Below are positions 36,001-45,068 of a stretch of 64,000 nucleotides of DNA, piece by piece. Under the pieces are notes generated by a model that saw only the letters and a program-made list of their open reading frames with translations, had not been told where the DNA came from and ran no database searches. How positions within the stretch are numbered: position 1 is the stretch's first letter; every line of letters begins with the position of its first letter. The position numbers were made by a program, and so were the translations under genes. The stretch comes from Mesonia oceanica (lineage in GTDB: Bacteria; Bacteroidota; Bacteroidia; Flavobacteriales; Flavobacteriaceae), in contig NZ_CABVMM010000007.1 in assembly GCF_902499555.1 (NCBI RefSeq), positions 124,001 to 188,000 of the forward strand. The letters run 5' to 3'.

Positions 36001-37017
36001 ATGAAAAAACTTAACCCTTTATTAATACTTCTACTTTTTATTGGTTCATTTGGTTTACAAGCGCAAGAGCGTGGGATTCCAGTCTATTCAGATTATTTAA
36101 CAGATAATCTTTATTTAGTCCATCCATCAATGGCAGGAGCGGCTTCTCAAACCAAATTAAGACTTACGGGAAGACGACAATGGTTTGGTGTAGATGATGC
36201 TCCAACACTTGAAACAGCGAGTTTAAATGGTAGAGTAGGGGAAAATGTTGGTCTCGGTGCCATTTTATACAATGATAGTAATGGTAGGTTTTCCCAACAA
36301 GGGGTATATGCTACTTTTGCCTATCATTTACTTTTATCTCGAAATAGGATTGACTTAAACCAGCTTTCGTTTGGTTTAAATGTTGGAGTTTTACAGGAAA
36401 AGTTGGATGAAAGTGATTTAATAGGAGGTCCTAACCCTAACGATCCAATTATTTCTGGTGCAGGACAAAGGGATTCTTTTTTTAATGTAGATTTTGGGAT
36501 GTCTTATTACCTTTTTGAGTTTTATGCTCACTTTACGGTAAATAACTTAATCCCGCAACAAAGAGATATTTTTTCTCAAGAATTTGAAAGTGATAATCAA
36601 AGGCAATACTTGTTTTCTGCCGGCTATATAATCGATCCTTACAGTACCGAATGGGCTTTTGAGCCTTCTATTTTGTTTAAGGTAAAAGAAGAAACCTCAG
36701 AGGCTTCTATTGATGTGAATTTTAAGGCTTACCGTGATTTTGATTTTGGTAAACTTTGGGGAGGTTTATCTTATAGAAGAAGTTTTGATGGGGCAGAATA
36801 CACAACAAATGGTACTTCTGTAGATAACCAAAAACTACAATATGTTTCTCCTTTTGTGGGAATAAACTATGGTAACTTCATGTTTGCTTATACTTATACT
36901 TATCAAGCAAATTCTATCGTTTTATCTAATTCTGGTTTCCATCAAATTACCCTAGGTTACAACTTTGGTGAAGATTCTAAACCTTACGAATGTAACTGTC
37001 CAGCGATTAATTACTAA
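36001..37017 (+). CDS. PorP/SprF family type IX secretion outer-membrane protein
   Basis: This 338-residue protein has a signal peptide ending at LQAQ and the PorP/SprF family start (IPVYSDYLTDNLYLVHPSMAGA and LRLTGRRQWFGVDDAP). The rest is strand-turn barrel sequence ending in FAYTYTYQ and HQITLGYNFG. Members work with type IX secretion, either as a core component or as a partner for a neighbouring giant adhesin. No adhesin gene adjoins this one, which favours a stand-alone role. Its stop overlaps that of the convergent murI gene by four bases. Confidence 0.9.
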   Translation: MKKLNPLLILLLFIGSFGLQAQERGIPVYSDYLTDNLYLVHPSMAGAASQTKLRLTGRRQWFGVDDAPTLETASLNGRVGENVGLGAILYNDSNGRFSQQGVYATFAYHLLLSRNRIDLNQLSFGLNVGVLQEKLDESDLIGGPNPNDPIISGAGQRDSFFNVDFGMSYYLFEFYAHFTVNNLIPQQRDIFSQEFESDNQRQYLFSAGYIIDPYSTEWAFEPSILFKVKEETSEASIDVNFKAYRDFDFGKLWGGLSYRRSFDGAEYTTNGTSVDNQKLQYVSPFVGINYGNFMFAYTYTYQANSIVLSNSGFHQITLGYNFGEDSKPYECNCPAINY

Positions 37018-37793
37018 AAATCTAAATAGTGTACCGGATGATCGGGTACAAAATGCTTTAATATTTCAGGGCTTTTATTGGTGTAAAAACTAATAGAAGC
37101 TTTTTTTTGCTCTTCATTTAAAAGTCCGAGGCTGTTAAGTATAAATTTTGTTTGACGCGCTACAGCCTCTCCAGAATCGATAATAACCACATTCTTTGGT
37201 AAGAGTTCCTGTAAGATTGGGATAAGGTATGGGTAGTGGCTGCAACCCAGGACCAGATAGTCTATACTTTTTGCTAACATAGGCTGAAGCAATTCTTCTA
37301 GTAATTTTTTTGTGGATGGCGTGTTTTCTTCACCGGCTTCAATTGCTTCTACTAATCCTGAACCGATTACTTCGATAACTTCAACATCTTTGGCAAACAA
37401 TCCGGAAGTTTTATTAAATAATTCGCTCGAAAGAGTTCCTTTTGTAGCTAAGATTCCTATTGCTTTTTGTTTGGTTTTTAAAGCTGCAGGTTTAATGGCA
37501 GGTTCAATCCCAATAATAGGTACATCATAATTATTCCTTAGAAAATCTATAGCATTAGTTGTTGCGGTATTACATGCTACTACGATAATTTTACAAGATT
37601 CTTGTAGTAATAGCTCTGTATTTTTTTTACTCAGCGCTATAATTTTTTCTTTAGATTTTATTCCGTAGGGGGCATTAAAACTATCTGCTAGATAAATAAT
37701 ATCTTCAGAAGGCAGTAGTGTGTGAATTTCCTTAAAAATGGAAGTGCCGCCAATACCGGAATCAAATATGCCTATGGGTTGAGATTTCTTCAT
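37014..37793 (-). CDS. murI: Glutamate racemase
   Basis: MurI makes D-glutamate for peptidoglycan. The 259-residue protein has the racemase motifs FDSGIGGTS, the first catalytic cysteine in VACNTATT and the second in LGCSHYP. It is the last gene of the minus-strand envelope cluster. A terminator hairpin stands directly before its start codon, so its expression may depend on read-through or an unrecognised promoter. Confidence 0.95.
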   Translation of the reverse strand: MKKSQPIGIFDSGIGGTSIFKEIHTLLPSEDIIYLADSFNAPYGIKSKEKIIALSKKNTELLLQESCKIIVVACNTATTNAIDFLRNNYDVPIIGIEPAIKPAALKTKQKAIGILATKGTLSSELFNKTSGLFAKDVEVIEVIGSGLVEAIEAGEENTPSTKKLLEELLQPMLAKSIDYLVLGCSHYPYLIPILQELLPKNVVIIDSGEAVARQTKFILNSLGLLNEEQKKASISFYTNKSPEILKHFVPDHPVHYLDF

Positions 37794-37794
37794 A

Positions 37795-37830
37795 AATAAA
37801 AAAGCACTTTCAAAATTAATGAAAGTGCTT
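37795..37830 (-). terminator. Terminator between ompH and murI, abutting the murI start
   Basis: On the minus strand a ten-base perfect stem (AAGCACTTTC with GAAAGTGCTT, 37802-37811 and 37821-37830) with a nine-base loop is followed by TTTTATTT. The tail ends two bases before the murI ATG. Confidence 0.82.
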
Positions 37831-37857
37831 AAAATAAATATAAGTTTTATTTTTTCT

Positions 37858-38373
37858 TTAGATTTTTAGGTCAGATTTAACATCAGGCATTAAATCGTAT
37901 CCGTCTGCCAAGATTACTCCACCTGCTCCTGTAGTAGAATCTAATACATAATCAAATCCTTTTTCTCTTGCTACTTTTTGGATAGATTTACGAGCCGTTT
38001 CATAAACTGGTCTCAGTAATTCATTTTCTTTCTTTTGAAGCTCTTTTTGGGCATTCTGTTGGAATTGCATTATTTTCTGTTGATCTTCCTGTAACTCCTG
38101 CGCTCTTTTAGCGTTTTCTTCTTCTGTTTTGTTAACAGCTTCTTGCTGGTATCTTTGATTTTTGCTTTGCGCTTCTTTTAGTAAATCTTCGATATCTGCT
38201 TTGTAGGTGCTTTCTAGTTTTTGTAATTGAGACATGGCATCTTTGTAGGCGGGCATAGACTCAATTAGCTCTTGAGTGTTTATGTGAGCAATTTTGGAAT
38301 CTTGTGCATTTGTTAATGCTACTGCTCCAAAAACAAAAGATAATGCTATTAATAATGTTCTAAACTTTTTCAT
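37858..38373 (-). CDS. OmpH/Skp-type periplasmic chaperone (short form)
   Basis: This 171-residue protein has a signal peptide (ending at TNAQ) followed by the Skp/OmpH strand KIAHINTQELIESMPAYKDA. A long charged coiled-coil region (about residues 45-120) and the C-terminal FDYVLDSTTG strand follow. Skp chaperones hold unfolded outer-membrane proteins for BamA. It lies downstream of bamA and a second OmpH gene, an order common in Bacteroidota. The gap to the upstream ompH is 53 bases. Confidence 0.93.
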   Translation of the reverse strand: MKKFRTLLIALSFVFGAVALTNAQDSKIAHINTQELIESMPAYKDAMSQLQKLESTYKADIEDLLKEAQSKNQRYQQEAVNKTEEENAKRAQELQEDQQKIMQFQQNAQKELQKKENELLRPVYETARKSIQKVAREKGFDYVLDSTTGAGGVILADGYDLMPDVKSDLKI

Positions 38374-38426
38374 TGATATAAAAATTAAGGTAATTAGATT
38401 TATTTAATTGATTATTATTTAAACTT

Positions 38427-39269
38427 TTATCTGCCTGGTGGCGTGGTATTATTTTTTTGATTTCTTAGCTTTTCTAAAGAATCTCTTCTTCTTTCTCGTG
38501 CTTCTAATAATTTAGCTCTTCTTTCTTCAAATTCTTTTTGCCTTGCAGCTCTAATTGAATCTCTTCTTTGTTGTCTTTCGTTAAGCATCTGCTCTCTTTC
38601 ATCTTCTTTTGCTTGTCTTATGGCATCTCTTTCAGCAGCTTCTTCTTTGTCTTCTGCCGCTTGTTCAACAGACTTATAGGGCTCTTCAATTTTGCTGTTT
38701 TCTTCCTCTTCCTTTTGTTTTCTTCTATCTTCTAAATCTAACTTTCTAGAAGAACGTTGAATGATATTTAAAACCTGATCGCTAATATCGTGCCTTTTTG
38801 CTGAAAAAAGTAAAAGCGCATCGGCAGAATTTTCAAATATGAAGTCATATTGTCTTTTCTCGCCTATTTCCTGCACGGCATTAAAAATTTGATCTTGTAC
38901 CGGTTGAACCAATTGTCTTTTTTGAACAATAAAAGCTCCTTGGGGTCCAAATTTTTCTTCCTGATATTCTAAGATCGCTTGTTCTTCATAAGCAATTTCT
39001 TCTTCTCGCTCTTCAATCAACTCTTTGGTTAAAAGTGCTCTTTCATTGCTTAGGTCTTGCTTCATGTCTTCGACATTCTGCATTTTTTTCTGAATTTCAG
39101 ATCTCCATTTTTGTACCCTTGCTTCTAATTGTTGACTGGCTTCTTGATATTCCGGTACATTTTTTAAAATATAATCCATATCAATATAGGCCATTTTAAT
39201 TCCTCTCTGAGCAGTTATCGCTAAGGAGCTAAGAAAAAGCAAGCATACAAATAAAAATCTTTTTTTCAT
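38427..39269 (-). CDS. OmpH/Skp-type chaperone with long charged C-terminal extension
   Basis: This protein starts as an OmpH chaperone: signal peptide ending ITAQ, then IKMAYIDMDYILKNVPEYQEA and a coiled coil, then YDFIFENSADALLLFSA. After about residue 165 comes a tail of about 110 residues, almost all Glu, Arg, Lys, Gln and Ala, with RRDS repeats (QQRRDSIRAA and RRRDSLEKL). The tail is likely one long helix. The ATG at 39269 (281 codons) gives a proper signal peptide. An in-frame ATG at 39341 overlaps bamA and would bury the signal. Confidence 0.9.
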   Translation of the reverse strand: MKKRFLFVCLLFLSSLAITAQRGIKMAYIDMDYILKNVPEYQEASQQLEARVQKWRSEIQKKMQNVEDMKQDLSNERALLTKELIEEREEEIAYEEQAILEYQEEKFGPQGAFIVQKRQLVQPVQDQIFNAVQEIGEKRQYDFIFENSADALLLFSAKRHDISDQVLNIIQRSSRKLDLEDRRKQKEEEENSKIEEPYKSVEQAAEDKEEAAERDAIRQAKEDEREQMLNERQQRRDSIRAARQKEFEERRAKLLEARERRRDSLEKLRNQKNNTTPPGR

Positions 39270-39304
39270 AATTTTTTTGTTTATAGAAAATATCGTGCCA
39301 AAGC

Positions 39305-41899
39305 TTAAAACTGTTGACCGATAATAAAATGGGTTTCCCATCCATTAGGTCCAGAATTGGTTCCTGGAATAGGATCGAAACCATATCCAAAATCAATTCC
39401 TAATAGACCAAAGGCCGGCATAAATATACGAACTCCAAAACCAGCAGAACGATTTAATTCAAAAGGATTAAAATCTCTAAATCCATCGTATGATGCTCCT
39501 CCTTCTGCAAAGGTTAAAGCGAAAATAGATGCTGATGGCTTTAAGGTAATAGGGTATCTCAATTCTAAACTATATTTATTATAGATGGTTGCTCCATCGT
39601 TTCTTGTAGCACCACGTGTGGTAGCTGTGTAATTTCTGTCGATAGGTGTTAACGATTGGTTAGGGTAACCTCTTAAACGAACAGTCTCCCTTCCGTCAAG
39701 ACTGTAGCCTCCTAAACCATCACCACCTAGATAGAACCTTTCAAAAGGTGGGATTCCACGATCATTGTTATAAGCTCCTAAGAAACCATATTCAACATTA
39801 GTTCTTAAAACAAATTTATCGAATAAATTATTGTACCAATCTCCGTTAAATTTAATTTTATAATATTCTAACCAGTTGAATTTTTGCTGATCGATTTTAG
39901 CTAAATCAGGATTTCCGTTTTCATCTTGATATTCCGGTTTGTTTTTTAGGTTACCATAGTCAATACCATTCCAAAGTGAATAAGGAGGGGTGAATTTTGC
40001 GGTAATGCTAAATTTAGAACCTCCCATCGGGTAAATAGGATTAGTGAAAGTATTATCACGGCTTAGCCCAACAGTAATTGCGAAATTATTGGAATATCCA
40101 TCAGGGAAATTAAACAGACCTACGTTGTAATTTTTAAGGTTAAAATGTTGAAAACTTAATGCTGTTGAAAGTGTAAAGTAATCATCGGGTATAGTTAACC
40201 TTTTGGCGAGTCCTATGGAACCTCCAGTAATTAAGAAACTTCTATTGGAATTTTTATCCCTGTTGTAGAAATCATAGTAATACTGAATGGTATGGGAAAA
40301 TGAAGTGGTTAACCTAATAGGTTTTTTACCGCCCAACCAAGGCTCAGAAAACGATAAACTATAGGTTTGGTAGTAGCTTGCTGCTTGTGCTCTTAAAGAA
40401 AGCGTTTGACCGTCTCCCATAGGTAAGGGTTTGTAAGCATCTTTATCAAAAATTCCTTTTAAAGAGAAATTATTGAAAGATAAACCTAATGTACCAACAA
40501 AGCCACCGCCGCCATAACCTCCTTGCAATTCAATTTGGCTGGCACCGCTTTCTACTACATTGTATTCTAAGTCTAGTGTACCGTCGTTAGGGTTTACGTT
40601 TTTAAATTCAGGGCTTAATTGCTCTGCGTCAAAAAAGCCTAATTGCCCTAATTCACGAACGGTTCTAACGACATCTTCTTTACTGTATTTTTGACCGGGA
40701 CGTGTCCTTAGGTTTCTATAAATTACGTGATCGTTGGTTTTATCGTTTCCTTTTACCACTACATTGTCAAAATAAGCTTCTTTTCCTTCAACAATTCTTA
40801 TTTCAAAATCAATGGTGTCATTATAAACCCTTGTTTCAACTGGATTGATTTGAGAGAATAAATAACCGTTGTTTTGGTAAAGATTGGTTAAGTCGTCTCC
40901 ATCCGGTCTCTCGGTATCGGCAATTTTTTTCTTTAATAAGACACCGTTATAAACATCGCCTTTTTGAATACCTAAAACTTGTTTTAATTGTTCATCTGAA
41001 TAAACACTGTTTCCTAAGAAAGAAATATTACCAAAATAATATTTATTGCCTTCTTCTATTTTTAGGTTTATAGCTATATCGTCTTCATCTAATCGGATGA
41101 TGGAGTCTGAAACAATTCTGGCATCACGATAACCTTGTGACTTGTATTTTTTTACGATTTTATCTTTATCTTTTTCGTACTGCTCGTCAATAAATTTAGA
41201 GCGTTTCCAAAAGCGTAAAAAGTTTTTACGCTTGGTTTTCATTTGTCGTCTTATTTTCCAATCGCTGAAAACTTCATTTCCTGAAATATTAACCGATTTG
41301 ATTTTTACCTTATCGCCTTTTTCTACATTCACAATCATATCAACTTTGCTGTTGGATTGTTGAACGTCTGCAGTGTCTTTTACTTCACGGGTAACAATTT
41401 TTACATCAGTATTGAGGTAGCCTTCGCTGGTGTATTTTTCTTTAATGTTAGCACGCGTGGTAGCAATAAGGTTTTCGGTGACTTTTGTACCAGCTTTGAG
41501 CTTATTCTTTTTGAGTATTTCTTCACGGTGTTTTTTCTTTTTTAACCCGTTAATTTTTACATTTCTAAGTTCAGGAACTTCTTGAATTTCCAATTCCAGA
41601 TAAACATCGTTTCCTTCAACTTTATCTATATAGAAATTAATGTCGCTAAAAAGCCCTAGGTCCCAAAGCTTTTTAATAACATTACTCATGCGGTCTCCCG
41701 GAATGTATATTTTTTCTCCTACACGTAAGCCGGTAAAGGTAATTACTGTGTTTTCGCTATAATTAGAACTTCCGGTTACCTTAATATCTGCAATGGTGTA
41801 TTCTTTACCATTTGCAATAGGAATATCTTCTTGGGCTATACTTTTAAAACCAAATGTAATGGTGCAGATTATAAGTAGTAAAAATTGTTTGTTCATCAT
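39305..41899 (-). CDS. bamA: Outer-membrane protein assembly factor BamA
   Basis: BamA inserts beta-barrel proteins into the outer membrane. I place the start at ATG 41899 (864 codons) or 41896, giving a signal peptide ending KSIAQ. An ATG at 41932 would overlap uppS. Residues to about 450 form five POTRA domains (for example ITFTGLRVGEKIYIPGD and VNISGNEVFSDWKIR). The C-terminal half is the 16-strand barrel with the family loop ETVRLRGYPN. The chain ends in an aromatic residue (GQQF). It follows uppS by four bases and is followed by two chaperone genes, forming one assembly unit. Confidence 0.95.
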   Translation of the reverse strand: MMNKQFLLLIICTITFGFKSIAQEDIPIANGKEYTIADIKVTGSSNYSENTVITFTGLRVGEKIYIPGDRMSNVIKKLWDLGLFSDINFYIDKVEGNDVYLELEIQEVPELRNVKINGLKKKKHREEILKKNKLKAGTKVTENLIATTRANIKEKYTSEGYLNTDVKIVTREVKDTADVQQSNSKVDMIVNVEKGDKVKIKSVNISGNEVFSDWKIRRQMKTKRKNFLRFWKRSKFIDEQYEKDKDKIVKKYKSQGYRDARIVSDSIIRLDEDDIAINLKIEEGNKYYFGNISFLGNSVYSDEQLKQVLGIQKGDVYNGVLLKKKIADTERPDGDDLTNLYQNNGYLFSQINPVETRVYNDTIDFEIRIVEGKEAYFDNVVVKGNDKTNDHVIYRNLRTRPGQKYSKEDVVRTVRELGQLGFFDAEQLSPEFKNVNPNDGTLDLEYNVVESGASQIELQGGYGGGGFVGTLGLSFNNFSLKGIFDKDAYKPLPMGDGQTLSLRAQAASYYQTYSLSFSEPWLGGKKPIRLTTSFSHTIQYYYDFYNRDKNSNRSFLITGGSIGLAKRLTIPDDYFTLSTALSFQHFNLKNYNVGLFNFPDGYSNNFAITVGLSRDNTFTNPIYPMGGSKFSITAKFTPPYSLWNGIDYGNLKNKPEYQDENGNPDLAKIDQQKFNWLEYYKIKFNGDWYNNLFDKFVLRTNVEYGFLGAYNNDRGIPPFERFYLGGDGLGGYSLDGRETVRLRGYPNQSLTPIDRNYTATTRGATRNDGATIYNKYSLELRYPITLKPSASIFALTFAEGGASYDGFRDFNPFELNRSAGFGVRIFMPAFGLLGIDFGYGFDPIPGTNSGPNGWETHFIIGQQF

Positions 41900-41903
41900 T
41901 ACA

Positions 41904-42644
41904 TTAACTAAGTTGCTCACTCGTTTTTCCAAATCTTCGTTCTCTATTTTGATAATTTAATACGGCCTCTAACAAATTCTCTCTTCTAAAGTCTGGCCAT
42001 AAAGTTGGGGTAAAATACAATTCGGCATACGCAATTTGCCATAATAAGAAATTACTAATGCGTTGTTCCCCGCTTGTTCTTATAAGTAAATCTACATCGG
42101 GTAGATTATGGGTGTATAAATTTTGCTGAATAATATCGTCGTTAATTTCTTCTACTGAAATCTTACCTTCTTTTACTTTTTGAGAAATAGCTTTTACAGT
42201 ACTTACAATTTCTTCACGGGAACCGTAACTAAGTGCTAAGGTTAAAGTCATCATAGAATTATTGGAAGTTTTTTGGATAACTTCCTCTAGTTCTTTTTTG
42301 GCTTTAGAAGGTAAATTGTCAATGCAACCAATGGCTTTTAATTTAATGTCATTATCCATCAAGGTTGAAATCTCTTTTTTTAGGGAAGAGACCAATAAAT
42401 TCATTAGGGTTTTTACTTCCAGTTTTGGTCGGTTCCAATTTTCAGTAGAAAAGGCAAATAAGGTTAAATTTTTAATACCAATTTCTGCACAAACCTCTAC
42501 GGTTTCCCGTACAGCGGTAGTTCCGGTTTCATGCCCTTTTACTCTTAGCAGCCCTTGTCTTTTAGCCCATCTGCCGTTACCGTCCATAATGACTGCAACG
42601 TGCTTGGGTAATTTTTCTCTATTTATTTGTGCTTTTAAATTCAT
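41904..42644 (-). CDS. uppS: Undecaprenyl diphosphate synthase (isoprenyl transferase)
   Basis: UppS builds the C55 lipid carrier for peptidoglycan and O-antigen from farnesyl diphosphate and isopentenyl diphosphate. The 246-residue protein has the active-site MDGNGRWAKRQG (Asp21), FAFSTENW and the C-terminal RTSGEQRISNFLLWQIAYAE motif. It abuts the DUF6089 gene (stop next to start) and precedes bamA by four bases, so carrier synthesis and barrel assembly share one transcript. Confidence 0.96.
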   Translation of the reverse strand: MNLKAQINREKLPKHVAVIMDGNGRWAKRQGLLRVKGHETGTTAVRETVEVCAEIGIKNLTLFAFSTENWNRPKLEVKTLMNLLVSSLKKEISTLMDNDIKLKAIGCIDNLPSKAKKELEEVIQKTSNNSMMTLTLALSYGSREEIVSTVKAISQKVKEGKISVEEINDDIIQQNLYTHNLPDVDLLIRTSGEQRISNFLLWQIAYAELYFTPTLWPDFRRENLLEAVLNYQNRERRFGKTSEQLS

Positions 42645-43337
42645 TTAAAAATTACAATAACAAGGTTTTCTTCCAAAGGTATAGGTTATGGTGAAACCTG
42701 TAAACATATACCAATCATTTGTATTTGGGTTGCCAAAGGAAGGCAAATTTTCGCCGCCATCAAACTCTTCCGGGGAACTTCCGTCTAAATTATCGGTAAA
42801 AGTGTAACGCGCACCCACTTCAAAGCCAAAAACAAAATGTGTATCAAATGTCCATTTAACCCCTAACACCATCGGAATGGCGAAATCTATTTTTCTTTTT
42901 CTTTCACTGATTTCGTTATTTCTATCAAGTGCCATTTCGTTACTTAAAAAACCAGTGATCCCTGTGTATAGGTAAGGAACAAATTGGGGTTTATAGTTGT
43001 GTAAATTCCATTCCCAAAAAGTATATTCCAATCCCAAAGATCCTTCCAGTATAGAATTTTCAAATTCGTATCCTCTTTGGTTTCTTCTAGAATCGTCTGC
43101 ATCAGCATCATCTGCCGACAAAGAGGTGTACAGTAAACTTGCCCTAAATGAATGGCGGTTACTTCGGTTCCATTTGGCAATACCGCCAAAAGCAAATTTA
43201 TTAGGAGAGATGTAGCTAGTGCTCCCTACATCGCCAATATAATTGGCGCCGCCAGCCATGATACCTATTTCATAGGTTTGCGAATATGATGTAGAGCTAA
43301 ATAATACCATTATTATCAGTGCTGTTATATACCTCAT
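42645..43337 (-). CDS. DUF6089-type outer-membrane beta-barrel protein
   Basis: This 230-residue protein has a signal peptide ending at TSYSQ, the opening EIGIMAGGANYIGDVGS and a strand-turn pattern ending TFGRKPCYCNF. It looks like a small outer-membrane barrel of the DUF6089 type, which I recall sitting next to uppS and bamA in flavobacteria. The function is unknown. A C-terminal CYC pair after the last strand is unusual for a barrel end. It has its own -7 box upstream. Confidence 0.8.
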   Translation of the reverse strand: MRYITALIIMVLFSSTSYSQTYEIGIMAGGANYIGDVGSTSYISPNKFAFGGIAKWNRSNRHSFRASLLYTSLSADDADADDSRRNQRGYEFENSILEGSLGLEYTFWEWNLHNYKPQFVPYLYTGITGFLSNEMALDRNNEISERKRKIDFAIPMVLGVKWTFDTHFVFGFEVGARYTFTDNLDGSSPEEFDGGENLPSFGNPNTNDWYMFTGFTITYTFGRKPCYCNF

Positions 43338-43354
43338 AAATTTCTAAAAGTTTG

Positions 43355-43362
43355 CAAATATA
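43355..43362 (-). promoter_or_regulatory. -7 box for the DUF6089-uppS-bamA unit
   Basis: On the minus strand the sequence is TATATTTG, an exact TAnnTTTG, ending 17 bases before the ATG at 43337. The -33 region is not convincing. It sits in the 101-base gap after nadK. Confidence 0.6.
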
Positions 43363-43438
43363 TAAATTAAGTTCTCACTCACTTAATTATATAGGTGTCT
43401 ATTTGGTATAAAAACACTTTTCAGTAAAAATTATTGTT

Positions 43439-44323
43439 TTAATTACGTTTATCTTCTCCCCATAAAAGTTTCTGCCGAAGGGTTTTTATAAAGCTGTCTT
43501 CATGCAAAGAAACCAATCCTATGGTAAATGGGGCTTTTTTTATGGTAATTGTGGTGTCGTTAGTTAGCGTGGTTAATCTTGAATCTAAAGAAACCAAGTA
43601 TTCTTCCTCCCGTCCAGAAACTTCTAATTTAATCTCCGTTTTTTTAGGGACTACCAAGGGGCGGGCATTTAAGTTGTGTGGGGCTATCGGGGTTAAGGCA
43701 AAAGCATCGGTTTCTGGGGTAATTACCGGTCCGCCACAACTTAAGGAATAACCTGTCGAGCCTGTGGGAGTGGTGATAATTAAACCATCTGCCCAATAAG
43801 CGGTGAGGTATTTATCGTCTAGCCAAGTTTTAATTGTAATCATAGATGTCGTATTTTTTCGACTTATCGCTATTTCGTTTAAGGCGAAGTTGACATCAGA
43901 GAGACTTTCGTTTTTGGGAGATGTTGCAATGCTTAACAATTCCCGTTGAGAAATATTATAATTTTTTTGAAGTATAGAAGCAATCGTTTGTTCTATTTCC
44001 TCTTTTTGAATAGTTGCTAAAAAGCCTAATCTTCCGGTATTTATTCCTACAATTGGTATTTTTAGGTCTTTTACATAATTTATACTTTTCAAAATAGTGC
44101 CATCACCACCTATACTGAAAAATAAATCGTAGCTATTATCTAATTGAGTAAAGATTTTAAATTTTTGGTAATCTTTTTTAATGACTTCGTTTTCCCTGAT
44201 AATTTGAAGAAAATTTTCTTCGATGTGTACTTCAATATTTCTTTCTTCTAAAGCATCCAGCAGTTGCTGTACATATTTTTCTGAGTTTTGATGGTAAAAC
44301 TGTCCGTAAATAGCTACTTTCAT
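43439..44323 (-). CDS. nadK: NAD kinase
   Basis: NadK phosphorylates NAD to NADP. The 294-residue protein has the GGDGT motif at 72-76 (SIGGDGTILKS), the NE motif (ALNEIAIS) and the glycine-rich PTGSTGYSLSCGGP loop. It starts three bases after the CBS-domain gene and is followed by the DUF6089-uppS-bamA unit, which has its own promoter. Confidence 0.96.
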   Translation of the reverse strand: MKVAIYGQFYHQNSEKYVQQLLDALEERNIEVHIEENFLQIIRENEVIKKDYQKFKIFTQLDNSYDLFFSIGGDGTILKSINYVKDLKIPIVGINTGRLGFLATIQKEEIEQTIASILQKNYNISQRELLSIATSPKNESLSDVNFALNEIAISRKNTTSMITIKTWLDDKYLTAYWADGLIITTPTGSTGYSLSCGGPVITPETDAFALTPIAPHNLNARPLVVPKKTEIKLEVSGREEEYLVSLDSRLTTLTNDTTITIKKAPFTIGLVSLHEDSFIKTLRQKLLWGEDKRN

Positions 44324-44326
44324 AAG

Positions 44327-44986
44327 TTATATATTGAGGTATTTGTCGAGGTAATCAGAACGTTCTTTGAGGTTCTTTAAGAAAACGTCTTCTTGATGAG
44401 CGCTTACAATTTTATAACTATACCTTCTGAAGGTTTGGATGATTTCATTTAAACCTAATAAGCCAACTTTAATAGTGATTTCTGCTACGTCGTTATTTAT
44501 TTTACTAACAAAGGCACCAAGCATCCTGCCGTCGTTAGACTCTATTATCTGGCTTATTTCACTAAAGGAATAATCTTTTAAGCCGCGTTCAATGACGACA
44601 ATAGCTCCGGGTGAATCCATAAAAGGGGTTTCTCCCAAATACATCAAAATGTCTCCTAATTCAATATAACCTAAGTATTTGTTTTCTTCTTCAGAAAGTA
44701 CCGGCATTAAATTCGTGTTGTTTTCAGCAAAACTTTCCAAGATATCCAGCCAGTTATTGGTTTCGCGTACAGAAAAGTGTTCTAAAGAATATTGGTAATC
44801 CTCTAGGTTCTTCTCGTTGTCAAAACAGCGCACATCATTTTCTGAAATACAACCTATGAACTCTCTATTTTTTTCAATGGGAATATGAGAATAGGTAAGT
44901 TCATCAAATAGCTTTTTAAATTCTTTTGTCTTTTGGTTAACCGATTGTATTTCTAAATCGTTTATAATATAATCATTAATATTCAT
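44327..44986 (-). CDS. CBS domain-containing protein
   Basis: This 219-residue soluble protein has tandem CBS-like repeats in the first 130 residues (IPIEKNREFIGCISENDVRCF and NLMPVLSEEENKYLGYIELGDIL) followed by an ACT-like segment (GAIVVIERGLKDYSFSEISQIIE). CBS pairs usually sense adenosine nucleotides. Placement three bases ahead of nadK suggests it may sense the NAD or ATP state, but nothing in the sequence proves this. The pairing is common in flavobacteria. Confidence 0.85.
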   Translation of the reverse strand: MNINDYIINDLEIQSVNQKTKEFKKLFDELTYSHIPIEKNREFIGCISENDVRCFDNEKNLEDYQYSLEHFSVRETNNWLDILESFAENNTNLMPVLSEEENKYLGYIELGDILMYLGETPFMDSPGAIVVIERGLKDYSFSEISQIIESNDGRMLGAFVSKINNDVAEITIKVGLLGLNEIIQTFRRYSYKIVSAHQEDVFLKNLKERSDYLDKYLNI

Positions 44987-45042
44987 AGCCGCTTTTTATG
45001 CAAATTAAGGAAATTATAGCACAAGAAAGCTTTTCTACTTTG

Positions 45043-45050
45043 TATTTTTG
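45043..45050 (+). promoter_or_regulatory. -7 box for pdxJ
   Basis: TATTTTTG matches TAnnTTTG and ends 18 bases before the pdxJ ATG. No good -33 element is visible. It sits in the divergent gap with the CBS gene. Confidence 0.6.
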
Positions 45051-45068
45051 TGATCTAAAAAGATTGAA

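Noticed and set aside
39305..39341. Overlap of the bamA 3' end with an upstream-started ompH frame
   Set aside because: The overlap disappears if ompH starts at ATG 39269, where a proper signal peptide begins.
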